Assembly (NCBI GenBank): GCA_036389715.1
Contig: DASVWH010000181.1
Location: forward strand, 1 to 20,915
Source: DASVWH01 sp036389715
GTDB lineage: Bacteria; Acidobacteriota; Blastocatellia; Pyrinomonadales; Pyrinomonadaceae
Length of the DNA: 20,915 nucleotides
Reading direction: 5' to 3'
The stretch's first letter is position 1. Each line of letters opens with the position of its first letter. The notes under the pieces were generated by a model, which had not been told where the DNA came from, ran no database searches, and was given only the letters and a program-made list of their open reading frames with translations. Positions 9,407 through 16,886 of this stretch are shown here, in pieces. Made by a program: the position numbers and the translations under genes.

Positions 9407-10333
9407 TTATGCTTTCGGGTGCGTCTTGTCGTAGACCTCAATCAGCTTTTCCATCGAGACGTGTGTGTAGATTTGGGTGGTCGAGAGCCGCGCGTGCCCG
9501 AGCAGCTCCTGGATGTCGCGCAGGTCCGCGCCGCTGTCGAGCAGGTGCGTGGCGAAGCTGTGGCGCAGGCTGTGCGGGCTGATGTTGTGAATCCCCGCGC
9601 AGATAGTGATGTACTTGTCCACCATCCGGCCGACCGAGCGCGTCGTGATGCGCGTTCCCTGGTAATTGAGAAAGAGCGCCTGCGAGTCGCGCTCGGGCGG
9701 CGGCGCATTCTGTAAGAAAGCGTTGCGGACGGAGAGATAGCCCATCAGGGCGTGCAGCGCCGGGTCGCCGAAGGGGACGATGCGCTGCTTGCGCCGCTTG
9801 CCCGTCACGCGAATCAGCTTATTCCTGAAATCAACATCGCCGAGGTCGAGTTTCGTCAGCTCCGAGACGCGGATGCCCGTGCCGTAGAGGAATTCGAGGA
9901 TGGCGCGGTCGCGCTTGCCGAGGTCCGTCTCGATGTCGGGCGTCTCGATGAAGCGGATGGCGTCTTCGATGGAGAGATGATTGGGCAGCTTCTTTTCGAG
10001 GCGCGGAGTGGAGACCAGCTTGGCCGGGTTTAATTCGACGACGCCCTCGCGGACGAGGAACTGGAAGAAGGTGCGCAGCGCCGCCAGCTTGCGCGCAACC
10101 GAGGTCTTCTTCTTCTGCGCAGCGTGCAGGCTCGACAGCCATTCACGAATCGTGATGTGGTCTATCTGCTTGATCTCGACCTGGCGGCGCGCGCCCGGAT
10201 TGTGCGGGTCTGCGGGCGCAAGATAGTCGTAGAACTGGCCGAGGTCGCTGGCGTAGTTGCGCAGGGTGTGCTCGCTGACGTTGCGCTCGTAACGCAGGTG
10301 CTCGAAGAACTGTCCGAGTAGTTGTTCGATCAT
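9407..10333 (-). CDS. xerC: Tyrosine recombinase XerC
   Basis: XerC works with XerD at the dif site to resolve chromosome dimers at cell division. The protein (308 aa, family about 300) has the SAM-like N-terminal DNA-binding domain (about 1-100) and a complete catalytic set: R155 in GTGIRVSEL, K179, H254 and R257 in HSLRHSF, H280 in LLGH, and nucleophile Y289 in QIYTHV. It lies 53 bases downstream of the VWA/TonB gene, which itself follows trmFO. The trmFO-xerC neighbourhood is known from other bacteria, for example gid-codV in Bacillus subtilis, which supports a housekeeping XerC over a phage integrase. No clear ribosome binding site is seen at the ATG. XerD remains an alternative on sequence alone. 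Confidence 0.88.
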   Translation of the reverse strand: MIEQLLGQFFEHLRYERNVSEHTLRNYASDLGQFYDYLAPADPHNPGARRQVEIKQIDHITIREWLSSLHAAQKKKTSVARKLAALRTFFQFLVREGVVELNPAKLVSTPRLEKKLPNHLSIEDAIRFIETPDIETDLGKRDRAILEFLYGTGIRVSELTKLDLGDVDFRNKLIRVTGKRRKQRIVPFGDPALHALMGYLSVRNAFLQNAPPPERDSQALFLNYQGTRITTRSVGRMVDKYITICAGIHNISPHSLRHSFATHLLDSGADLRDIQELLGHARLSTTQIYTHVSMEKLIEVYDKTHPKA

Positions 10334-10365
10334 AGGGCGTCCCGGTTTGAAGCCGCGCTCCTCTA

Positions 10366-10409
10366 TAAGGTGCGAGATTGAAGCTGTTAAGGCGCGAGAT
10401 TGAAGCTGT
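10366..10409. repeat. 22-bp tandem duplication across a stop codon
   Basis: Positions 10366-10387 and 10388-10409 are adjacent copies of one 22-base unit differing at a single base (T at 10371, C at 10393). Read on the minus strand, one copy encodes the last residues SFNLAP of the VWA/TonB protein plus its stop. The other repeats the same codons in the untranslated spacer before xerC. Confidence 0.9.
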
Positions 10410-12285
10410 ACTTGATGACGCCGATGACCTTGACGGGCTGGCCCGAGAGCATCGTCGCCGTAAACTCGGCCTGGCGTGCGGCCTCTACGGCGGCCTGCCG
10501 CAGCAGCGGAGGACCGTCTACGGCGCGCGCCGCAGTCACCTTCCCGTTTTCGTCCAGCAGAACTTCGACCGTCACAATGCCGGAGACGCGGGCCGTCCTG
10601 GCGGGCAGCGGATACTGCGGCTTCGGCAAATTGACCGCCCTCGCGTTGAGCACGCCGCCCGAGACGGTCGCTTTCTGCGCGGGCGGCGTCGGCTGCGGCG
10701 TCGGTGTTGCGCGCGTCCCCGGCGCGGGCGGCGACGGAGTGCGAGTCGCGGGCGGCTGCGACGCGGGCGGCTCGCTCGTCGTGCCGGGCTTTTCGCCCGT
10801 GCGTGCGACCGGCTCCGCGGGCTTCGGTTGTTCGGCCTTCGGGTTTTCCTTCTCTTCCTTCGCGCCGGTGACCGTGTCGGAGACATTGAGGCTCTCGGTC
10901 TCGATGTCGGAAGGCCCGGCCTGCCTGGGCCTGACGGGGGCGGCGCTCGATCTCAGCGCGGCGTTTGAAGCCAGCGCCGGGGCACTGTCGGCCCTGGACG
11001 GCGCGGTCGCCTGCGGAATAAAGCCCGCGATCTGGGCGGACTTATCCGCGCCGCCTGCCGGATCGCTCGCGGCGGGCGGCAGGGCGTTAAAGCTCAGACG
11101 CTGGCCGGGTCGTCGCGGGTAGTAGCCGCGCCGCGCCCGGACGCGCATGTTCGGGCGCGTTGTGACCCGCAGCGAGATGGTGCGAAATCGCCCGTCGCGC
11201 TGGTCTTCCGAAGGGTAATAGCTCAAGACGTACTGCTGCGAGAGGTCGGTCGCAATCTGCGCGAAAGCCTTTTCGATGTCGGCCGTCCCCTGCGGGATGT
11301 AGAGCGCGCCGCCCGTCTGCTCCGAGAAGGACTGCAAGCGCCGCTGGGCGGTCAGGTCGTAAAGGTTGGCGTTGCCCTGAAACTGCCCCGTCTGGACGGA
11401 GTAAATCTGGCAGTCGGCGGACTGTGCGCGGCGCAGCGTCGTATCGAAATCGAGATTGCTGGTCGTGTCCGCGCCGTCCGAGACGATGACGATCACTTTG
11501 CGTCCTGGAAACGGGCGCAGGTATTCGGCGGCCTCCGCAATGGTGTCGAAGAGAGAGGTCGTGCCGTCCTCGGGCTTGCCGAAACGCTCGATGGTCCGCA
11601 CGAGCGTCTGCACGTCGTTAGTGAAGGGCAGAATCAGAATCGGGTAGGTGTAGATGGAATAGATGGCCGCCTGGTCTATCGGGCGCAGGACGCGGCGAAA
11701 GAAGTTGACGGCGGCGTGTTTCTCGAATTCGCGCCCGGCGATGAGGCTCATGCTGTTGTCGAAGAGCATCACGATGCGCACGGGTGTGTCGCTGAAGCTG
11801 ATCTCGCTGATGGCCCTCGGCTGGCCGTCAACGCGCAGCTCGAAATCCTCCAGCTTGAGGTCCGTCACGGCGCGGCCCTGGGCATCAATGACCGAAGCGG
11901 GCACTGTCACCAGGTTCGAGTTGATGCGCACGACATCCTCTTCGCCGACCTCCTCCCCGGCCCCCGTCTGCGGCGGGTTGGGGTCCGCCTTTTTCGGGAG
12001 CGCGGGCGCGGGCGGCGGCGGCTCGTCTATCAAGACCGTGCCGCTCTGCACGGTTGCGGCCGGTGAAGGAGCCGGTGCGGGGCTCTCTCGCGGCGTGTTG
12101 TTGCCGGTGCTGGCTCGTTTGGGGCGCGTCGTCGAGGGCGCAGCGGGCTTAGAGCCGGGGGCGGGCTGCGGCTTGTGCCGCCCGGACTGTGCGAAGAGGC
12201 CCGCGGACGGGAGCAGGAGCGCGAGCAGGAGCGCGGCGACGAACGCGCCCGGAGAAACACGTTCGGACGGCGCGTGCCGCAGCAT
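10387..12285 (-). CDS. Secreted VWA-domain protein fused to a TonB-like C-terminal domain
   Basis: The protein (632 aa) starts with a signal peptide or anchor (hydrophobic run ending LLLPSAGLFAQ). A Pro/Ala/Lys-rich stretch follows, then a VWFA-related domain (about 120-370). The MIDAS metal site is intact: D176-x-S178-x-S180, the TT at 242-243 and D270 in VSDGAD. A long Pro-rich linker (about 476-541) leads to a TonB C-terminal-like domain (542-632, NLPKPQYP onward). This suggests an envelope protein with metal-dependent adhesion or assembly, plus a domain that in TonB touches outer-membrane receptors. If the signal is cleaved, it cannot be a true energy-coupling TonB. I chose the ATG at 12285, 8 bases after the trmFO stop. 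A start at 12357 would overlap trmFO and put a basic stretch before the signal. It is likely cotranscribed with trmFO and xerC. Confidence 0.83.
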   Translation of the reverse strand: MLRHAPSERVSPGAFVAALLLALLLPSAGLFAQSGRHKPQPAPGSKPAAPSTTRPKRASTGNNTPRESPAPAPSPAATVQSGTVLIDEPPPPAPALPKKADPNPPQTGAGEEVGEEDVVRINSNLVTVPASVIDAQGRAVTDLKLEDFELRVDGQPRAISEISFSDTPVRIVMLFDNSMSLIAGREFEKHAAVNFFRRVLRPIDQAAIYSIYTYPILILPFTNDVQTLVRTIERFGKPEDGTTSLFDTIAEAAEYLRPFPGRKVIVIVSDGADTTSNLDFDTTLRRAQSADCQIYSVQTGQFQGNANLYDLTAQRRLQSFSEQTGGALYIPQGTADIEKAFAQIATDLSQQYVLSYYPSEDQRDGRFRTISLRVTTRPNMRVRARRGYYPRRPGQRLSFNALPPAASDPAGGADKSAQIAGFIPQATAPSRADSAPALASNAALRSSAAPVRPRQAGPSDIETESLNVSDTVTGAKEEKENPKAEQPKPAEPVARTGEKPGTTSEPPASQPPATRTPSPPAPGTRATPTPQPTPPAQKATVSGGVLNARAVNLPKPQYPLPARTARVSGIVTVEVLLDENGKVTAARAVDGPPLLRQAAVEAARQAEFTATMLSGQPVKVIGVIKYSFNLAP

Positions 12286-12293
12286 GTGCTGCG

Positions 12294-13646
12294 TCAGGCG
12301 AGCGGCGCGTGAACGGCTGCGTCTTCGTTGGAGATGGTGTAAAGCCAAGTGTCCCATTCTTTCAATGCCAGTTCGACCTGTAGTTGATGGCGTTCGCGCT
12401 TGCGCCGGACGGAGCGGCGCTGTTCTTCCGCCAGCGGCTCAAGGAGGGCGAAAGTGATATTGACCGGCTGATAGTTTTTCGTCTCGGCCCCGGAGACGTA
12501 ACGGGCCAGGCCGCCCATCGCGCTCTTTGGCGGCGCGACTTTCAGTTCGAGCCCGGCTGCCAGGCGTCCGGCGTTGAGCCCCGCCAGCCAACCCGACGCG
12601 ACCGACTCGACATAACCTTCGACGCCCGTAATCTGACCTGCGAAAAAGATCGCAGGGCGCTCGCGCATCTGCAATGTGGGAGCAATGACGCGCGGCGCAC
12701 GGATATAAGTATTACGATGAATCTGGCCGAACTGCAAGAACTCCGCCTCTTCGAGCCCGGGGATCAGACGCAGGACGCGAGCCTGCTCGCCGTAGCGCAG
12801 GTGATTCTGGAAACCGACGAGGCTGTAGGCGTCGGCCATCAGGTTCTCCTGGCGCAGTTGAACGGCGGCGTAGGGCTGGCGTCCGGTTCGCGGGTCAGAG
12901 AGCCCGACGGGCTTCATCGGCCCGTAACGCAGGGTGTCGAAGCCGCGCCGCGCCAGCTCTTCAATCGGCAGGCAGGCCTCGAACCACTTGGTCTCCTCGA
13001 AGCGATGCAGCGGCACACTCTTCGCGCCCGAGAGCGCCTCGTAAAAGCGCGCGTACTGCTCTTCGTCAAAAGGGCAGTTGAGATAATCATCGCCGCCCTT
13101 GTCGTAGCGCGCGGCGCGAAAGGCCACCTCTTCGTTGACCGAATCGGCGGCGACGATGGGCGCAATCGCGTCGTAGAAGTAGAGCTGGTCGTCGCCCGTC
13201 AGGCGCATGATCTCGGCCGTCAGCGCCTCGGAGGTCAGCGGCCCCGTAGCGATGACCGTGACGGCGTCATTCGGAATCCGCGTCATCTCCTCGCGGACGA
13301 CCGTAATCCGCGGGTGCGCCTCGATGCGCTCGGTGACGAACTCGGCGAACCTGTGACGGTCAACGGCGAGCGCCGCGCCTGCCGGGACGCGCGTGGCCGC
13401 AGCCGCTTCCAGGACGAGCGAGCCCGCGCGGCGCAGCTCTTCCTTGAGCAAGTAAGGAGCCGTCCCAGGCTCGTCCGATTTGAGCGAGTTGGAGCAGACG
13501 ATCTCGCAGAGCTTGTCCGTCCGGTGAGCGGGCGTCGAGCGCACAGGGCGCATCTCATAGAGCCGGACTCGCGCGCCCACGCGCGCCGCCTGCCAGGCAG
13601 CCTCTACGCCCGCAAAGCCGCCGCCGATGACTATCACTTCATTCAT
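12294..13646 (-). CDS. trmFO: tRNA (uracil-54-C5)-methyltransferase, folate/FAD-dependent
   Basis: TrmFO makes ribothymidine at position 54 of the tRNA T-loop using methylene-tetrahydrofolate and FADH2. The protein (450 aa, family 435-470) begins with the FAD-binding GGGFAG (8-13) and contains the family stretch KLCEIVCSNSLKSDEPG. C51 and C225 (WFEACLPIEE) match the two functional cysteines of the Bacillus enzyme. Later family motifs such as YAAVQLRQEN and QITGVEGYVES are present, and the end is intact. It is the first gene of the likely trmFO - VWA/TonB - xerC operon. Only 8 bases separate it from the VWA start. A TATAAA-like -10 lies about 90 bases upstream on the minus strand, but without a recognisable -35. 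Confidence 0.95.
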   Translation of the reverse strand: MNEVIVIGGGFAGVEAAWQAARVGARVRLYEMRPVRSTPAHRTDKLCEIVCSNSLKSDEPGTAPYLLKEELRRAGSLVLEAAAATRVPAGAALAVDRHRFAEFVTERIEAHPRITVVREEMTRIPNDAVTVIATGPLTSEALTAEIMRLTGDDQLYFYDAIAPIVAADSVNEEVAFRAARYDKGGDDYLNCPFDEEQYARFYEALSGAKSVPLHRFEETKWFEACLPIEELARRGFDTLRYGPMKPVGLSDPRTGRQPYAAVQLRQENLMADAYSLVGFQNHLRYGEQARVLRLIPGLEEAEFLQFGQIHRNTYIRAPRVIAPTLQMRERPAIFFAGQITGVEGYVESVASGWLAGLNAGRLAAGLELKVAPPKSAMGGLARYVSGAETKNYQPVNITFALLEPLAEEQRRSVRRKRERHQLQVELALKEWDTWLYTISNEDAAVHAPLA

Positions 13647-13962
13647 ATACTTTGGATGCCCGGATGCTCGTGTACAGACTGTGATGATTTACGGCCCGGC
13701 CGGGATGCGTCACCCCGTCCCTTTCGTGCCTCTCTTTATAGCACTGAGCGGCGGGTTTCGCGCAGGCTGCCAGCGGCCGGTCCGGCCCGCAGCGACACCG
13801 GATTATTGACTGGGCGGTCCGGTTAAGTCATTGTCGCGCCGGGCTTTTCGCGGCTGCCGCGGGCTTGAAGAGGCTGCGCCGCGGCGAGCGTTCATCCTTC
13901 GAGAGCGATTGAGCAGAGCCGCGCTCTCGCCCGCCGGAATCGGCCGTGGCCAGCCGTCAGAC
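13647..13962 (-). other. 316-base spacer between trmFO and the upstream secreted-protein gene
   Basis: No coding sequence with a ribosome binding site is seen. It holds a perfect 8-bp inverted repeat with a 14-base loop (CGAGAGCG 13900-13907, CGCTCTCG 13922-13929), a possible factor-dependent terminator for the gene ending at 13963. A TATAAA (minus strand, about 13735-13740) might serve trmFO. Several GC-rich palindromes of 4-6 bp complete it. Confidence 0.4.
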
Positions 13963-15603
13963 TTACGGCCGGAGCGGAATGGGAGCGTTGGACACGGGCG
14001 GGGTCAGCTTGTAATCGCTGGCCTCGGCGTCGAAGCGGCGGTAGTCGCTGAACTCGAACGTCTGGTTGGCTTCGATGCCCTTGAATAAGAAGACCCTGGC
14101 CGCGATGTTGATCTGCGCGCCCCGCGGCAGCCAGACGCCGTCGGCCATCCGCGTCTGCTCGAACGCGAAGGCCGAGCCCGGACGAATCGAGGCCACCAGC
14201 CCGCCGCCCATCTTGTAGCCCTCGGCCAGCTTCGCTTCCAGGCGAATCACGGTCTTATCGGCCGGGTCAATCCAGACGACGCCCGTCAGCTTCGTGATGA
14301 TCTCTTCGGCGCGGGTTTTGGGACGAAAGCCCTGGCGCGGCCGGAAATCGAAGACTATCGCCTCGCGGTCGCGCAGGCGCTCGCGGCGCGGCGAGACGAA
14401 TTCGCAGGCGCGCAGAAACTGTGCGACCGTCACATCGTCGTCGTCCTTCTCTTTCTTCGCCTGGCCGCTATTTTTCGCAGCCTCTTCCTTGCGCTGCCGC
14501 TCCTCGCGCTCCTTCTCATACTTGGCCAGAAACTCTTCGATCGACTTCTGCTGTTTGGCTGCCTTCTCGGGCGTCAGCGCCACGCCGTTTTCGCTGATGA
14601 GTTTGGCGATGGTCGTGCCTCCCGGCAGCGGGTATATCTCGTAGACGCTGACCTTCTCCTTCGTCACTTCGCCGCGATCATTGATGTTGCGCTCCGTCAC
14701 CTTCTGCGTGAAGGCATACTCCGTGACGCGCTCGTCAATCTTCTTCTGGTTCGCTTCGACCTCGCGCAGCAGTGTCGCGATGTCGAGCGTCTCGGCGGCG
14801 GGCGGGTCAAAGAGCGCATCGCTCAATCCGGTGTTGTACCGCGCCGCCTGCAAAAGCAGCGTCAGGGTCTCGCCGCTGCCGCGCGTAATCTCCACCCGGT
14901 GCGGCTCAAGCGGGCCGCCCTGCTGCCTCCGGTAATCGTCCAAGCGCAGGGTTAAGCGCCGTGCGTCGTCAACGGCTTTCAAGAGCAGCTTGCTGTTTGC
15001 GCCGAACCAGTAGCGCAGCCGCGCGCCCGCCCGCGTCGAAAACTCCAGCACGTATGCGGGCTCGCCCGCCGCCGTCTGGTCCAGGGCGACCGTGCGGGCC
15101 ATGACGTTCGACTTTTTGAGCTCAACGAGGCGGCTCGCATCGAGCGCCGCCTGCAATTTGGCCGCACCGGCTTCGGCGTCGGTCAGGGTGCGAACGCTGC
15201 CCTCGGCGCTGCGCGTCCAGGCCGAGCGCGGGCTGACGGCGCTGCTCGTCTCTTCCCGGCCGAGCCTTATATCCAGGCGGGCCGAGCCGGGCGCTCTCAT
15301 CCGCGTGCGCGCGCTTCCCTTAGTCTGCCCCGCAGACTGAATCGTCCATTCATAGAGCGCGTCCCTGATCTCGGCCTGCCGCTTCTTGCCGCCCAGCGCC
15401 TTCAGGTAATCGCCGATCACCCTTTCCGGCGAGGGCAGCTTTTGCGGACGAGCCGCGGCCTTCTGCTGCGCGAGCGCGGGCGCGCAGCCTGCCATCGCCG
15501 TCATCAGCAGTAGCCCGAGCAAGCACGCGGCGAGCAGGCGGCGCAGGGCGAAAGACGAAACGGCGGGAACACGTTGCGGCAATAAGAGGCGCTCTATTTT
15601 CAT
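13963..15603 (-). CDS. Secreted or lipoprotein of unknown function with two LolA-like halves
   Basis: I do not recognise a named family. The 546-aa protein starts with a signal sequence. It contains a possible lipobox (MAGC, C40) and also an ALA|Q site at about residues 44-47, so it may be a lipoprotein or a soluble periplasmic protein. Residues of about 56-270 resemble the outer-membrane lipoprotein-sorting (LolA/LppX-like) pattern: repeated amphipathic strands, then DDYR and LFDPPAAE. Residues of about 280-546 show a second similar strand pattern (WIDPADKTVIRLEAKL, FEFSDYRRF), interrupted by a highly charged, likely helical insertion at about 350-390 ending in KEKDDDD. This hints at hydrophobic-ligand handling in the envelope, as inference. 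The start at 15603 is set by the signal peptide; the open frame above it lacks one. A GGATTCCC motif occurs twice upstream. Confidence 0.72.
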   Translation of the reverse strand: MKIERLLLPQRVPAVSSFALRRLLAACLLGLLLMTAMAGCAPALAQQKAAARPQKLPSPERVIGDYLKALGGKKRQAEIRDALYEWTIQSAGQTKGSARTRMRAPGSARLDIRLGREETSSAVSPRSAWTRSAEGSVRTLTDAEAGAAKLQAALDASRLVELKKSNVMARTVALDQTAAGEPAYVLEFSTRAGARLRYWFGANSKLLLKAVDDARRLTLRLDDYRRQQGGPLEPHRVEITRGSGETLTLLLQAARYNTGLSDALFDPPAAETLDIATLLREVEANQKKIDERVTEYAFTQKVTERNINDRGEVTKEKVSVYEIYPLPGGTTIAKLISENGVALTPEKAAKQQKSIEEFLAKYEKEREERQRKEEAAKNSGQAKKEKDDDDVTVAQFLRACEFVSPRRERLRDREAIVFDFRPRQGFRPKTRAEEIITKLTGVVWIDPADKTVIRLEAKLAEGYKMGGGLVASIRPGSAFAFEQTRMADGVWLPRGAQINIAARVFLFKGIEANQTFEFSDYRRFDAEASDYKLTPPVSNAPIPLRP

Positions 15604-15844
15604 GATGAATGAATGGGAATCCGGGGAGAGTCCGAAACAAGCTGAACGACGCACACATCCTAACCGATTTTCGCCAAACCGGAAAATAGAGATTGAACAT
15701 CCGGCACAAGGGAATCCGGGTGGAGAAATCAGCCCGCGCAAAGATGAGTCGGCCAGCGCAAAGACGAGAATGCGGCGACACGCTCTCGGTTTACAAGCGT
15801 GCCGCCGCGTCCGTCCATCGGTCCCGCATTCCGGGCGGGCTTAA

Positions 15845-16030
15845 TCAGGAAGGCTGGCCTTCTGTGGTCGAATCAGCCCCCGGGGGCTGCGGCACGTCCG
15901 AATCCATTGCCGCCGCCGATTCCTGTTCGGCTTCAAGTTCGTCCTCCTGCTCATTATCGCGGGTCGCGCCTGCGCCCTGCGTGTCTTCCGGCCCTGGCGT
16001 CCGGCCCTCGCTCTTCATCTGTTCCGGCAT
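15845..16030 (-). CDS. Small acidic disordered protein
   Basis: The 61-aa product matches no family I know. It has 16 Asp/Glu against 3 Lys/Arg, no aromatic residues and no cysteine, with many Gly, Pro, Ala and Gln, so it should be disordered. The strongest evidence that it is real is AGAGGAG placed 8 bases before the ATG, with little else to explain that sequence. It begins 33 bases after the stop of the basic-tailed protein gene, in the same direction, so the two are probably cotranscribed. It might neutralise or chaperone the basic tail of its neighbour. That is inference from charge only. Confidence 0.6.
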   Translation of the reverse strand: MPEQMKSEGRTPGPEDTQGAGATRDNEQEDELEAEQESAAAMDSDVPQPPGADSTTEGQPS

Positions 16031-16063
16031 CCGTTTAGCTCCTCTGTGTGATGGTTCGATGTG

Positions 16064-16543
16064 CTAGCGCGCACGCTTGGCGGCCGTCCGCGCCGCTCCT
16101 TTGGCCGCGCCCTTTTTGCCCGCTGCTTTCCCGGCGGCTCCCTTCTTCGCGCCGCCCGCAGCGCCCTTTTTACTCCCGGCTCCTGCGGCAGCGGGTACAG
16201 CCTTGGCAGCTTTCCTGCCGCCCTTCTGCGAAGAGTTCGCGGCAGCTTTCCGCGCACCGGCTTTCTGCGCGCCGGGCTGGCGCGTTGCGCCGGAGACGGT
16301 CGGGTGATTCGGACGACCGAGCCTGTGTTCTGCTTCCTCGCGCGCCTCATCCATCATCCGGTGGATTCTCTCGGCCTCTGATTGCGGCGGCTGCTCGGCG
16401 CTCTCATCTTCCGGCTGGGGAAAGGGCTGCGGGTTTGCCTCGGCCAGCGCCTCCTGATTAAGCGCGTACTCGAACTCGTTGACGACGCCGCCGCGAACCT
16501 CGTAGCGGCTCTTGTGCTTCGCCAGATTCTTATCTTTGGGCAT
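16064..16543 (-). CDS. Small protein with histone-H1-like Lys/Ala/Gly tail
   Basis: The 159-aa product has three parts. The N-terminus (1-31) is compact and mixed-charge, with VRGGVVNEFEYAL. The middle (32-75) is acidic and Pro/Gln-rich with a predicted helix (ERIHRMMDEAREEAEHRL). The tail (88-159) holds 20 Lys/Arg and no acidic residue, with KKGAAGKA-type repeats. Such tails occur in bacterial H1-like proteins (AlgP, Hc1-like) and bind DNA or RNA without sequence preference. The N-terminal part is not a domain I recognise. AAGGAGGAG lies 11 bases before the ATG, an almost ideal ribosome binding site, so strong translation is expected. It is divergent from tRNA-Thr and upstream of the acidic-protein gene. 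A nucleoid or ribosome-associated role is likely but unproven. Confidence 0.75.
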   Translation of the reverse strand: MPKDKNLAKHKSRYEVRGGVVNEFEYALNQEALAEANPQPFPQPEDESAEQPPQSEAERIHRMMDEAREEAEHRLGRPNHPTVSGATRQPGAQKAGARKAAANSSQKGGRKAAKAVPAAAGAGSKKGAAGGAKKGAAGKAAGKKGAAKGAARTAAKRAR

Positions 16544-16589
16544 TTTTTTCTAGTCTCCTCCTTGTTTCATCGCATCAGAGCGCCGCTGC

Positions 16590-16619
16590 TTGACAGTGAG
16601 CGCCGAGCATCCTTATATT
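16590..16619 (+). promoter_or_regulatory. Promoter of tRNA-Thr
   Basis: A perfect TTGACA (16590-16595), an 18-base spacer and TATATT (16614-16619, 5 of 6 consensus) lie just before the tRNA. The predicted start near 16626 leaves a leader of about 12 bases. This is among the strongest promoter-like sequences of the window. Confidence 0.7.
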
Positions 16620-16637
16620 CGCTTTACTTCGCAGGCG

Positions 16638-16713
<76 letters not shown>

Positions 16714-16722
16714 AAATTTTAG

Positions 16723-16766
16723 TTGCCGTATAACTGTTCGACTGGTTATACGGCAAATTGCTTTTT
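16723..16766 (+). terminator. Intrinsic terminator of tRNA-Thr
   Basis: TTGCCGTATAAC (16723-16734) and GTTATACGGCAA (16745-16756) form a perfect 12-bp stem with a 10-base loop. A run of five T follows at 16762-16766. It begins 10 bases after the tRNA CCA end. Confidence 0.8.
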
Positions 16767-16886
16767 AACGTCCAGTCTGCGGCCGCTATTTGCCCGCAGC
16801 CTGGTTTCCCTTAGAATTAAGAGCCGGTTTCAAAATCCGCCGCCGCAGGTGCGCAGGCACAACTATTTAGCCGGGCCCGACCCTAG

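Noticed and set aside
9407..10333. Mobile-element integrase
   Set aside because: The tyrosine recombinase sits beside trmFO in a housekeeping context, with no attachment repeats, and the nearest tRNA is 6 kb away and intact.
10387..12357. Longer VWA/TonB protein starting at 12357
   Set aside because: It would overlap trmFO by 64 bases and place a basic stretch before the signal peptide; the ATG at 12285 is more natural.
13831..14088. Small plus-strand frame near the end of the secreted-protein gene
   Set aside because: It overlaps the real minus-strand coding end, lacks a ribosome binding site and shows no family features.
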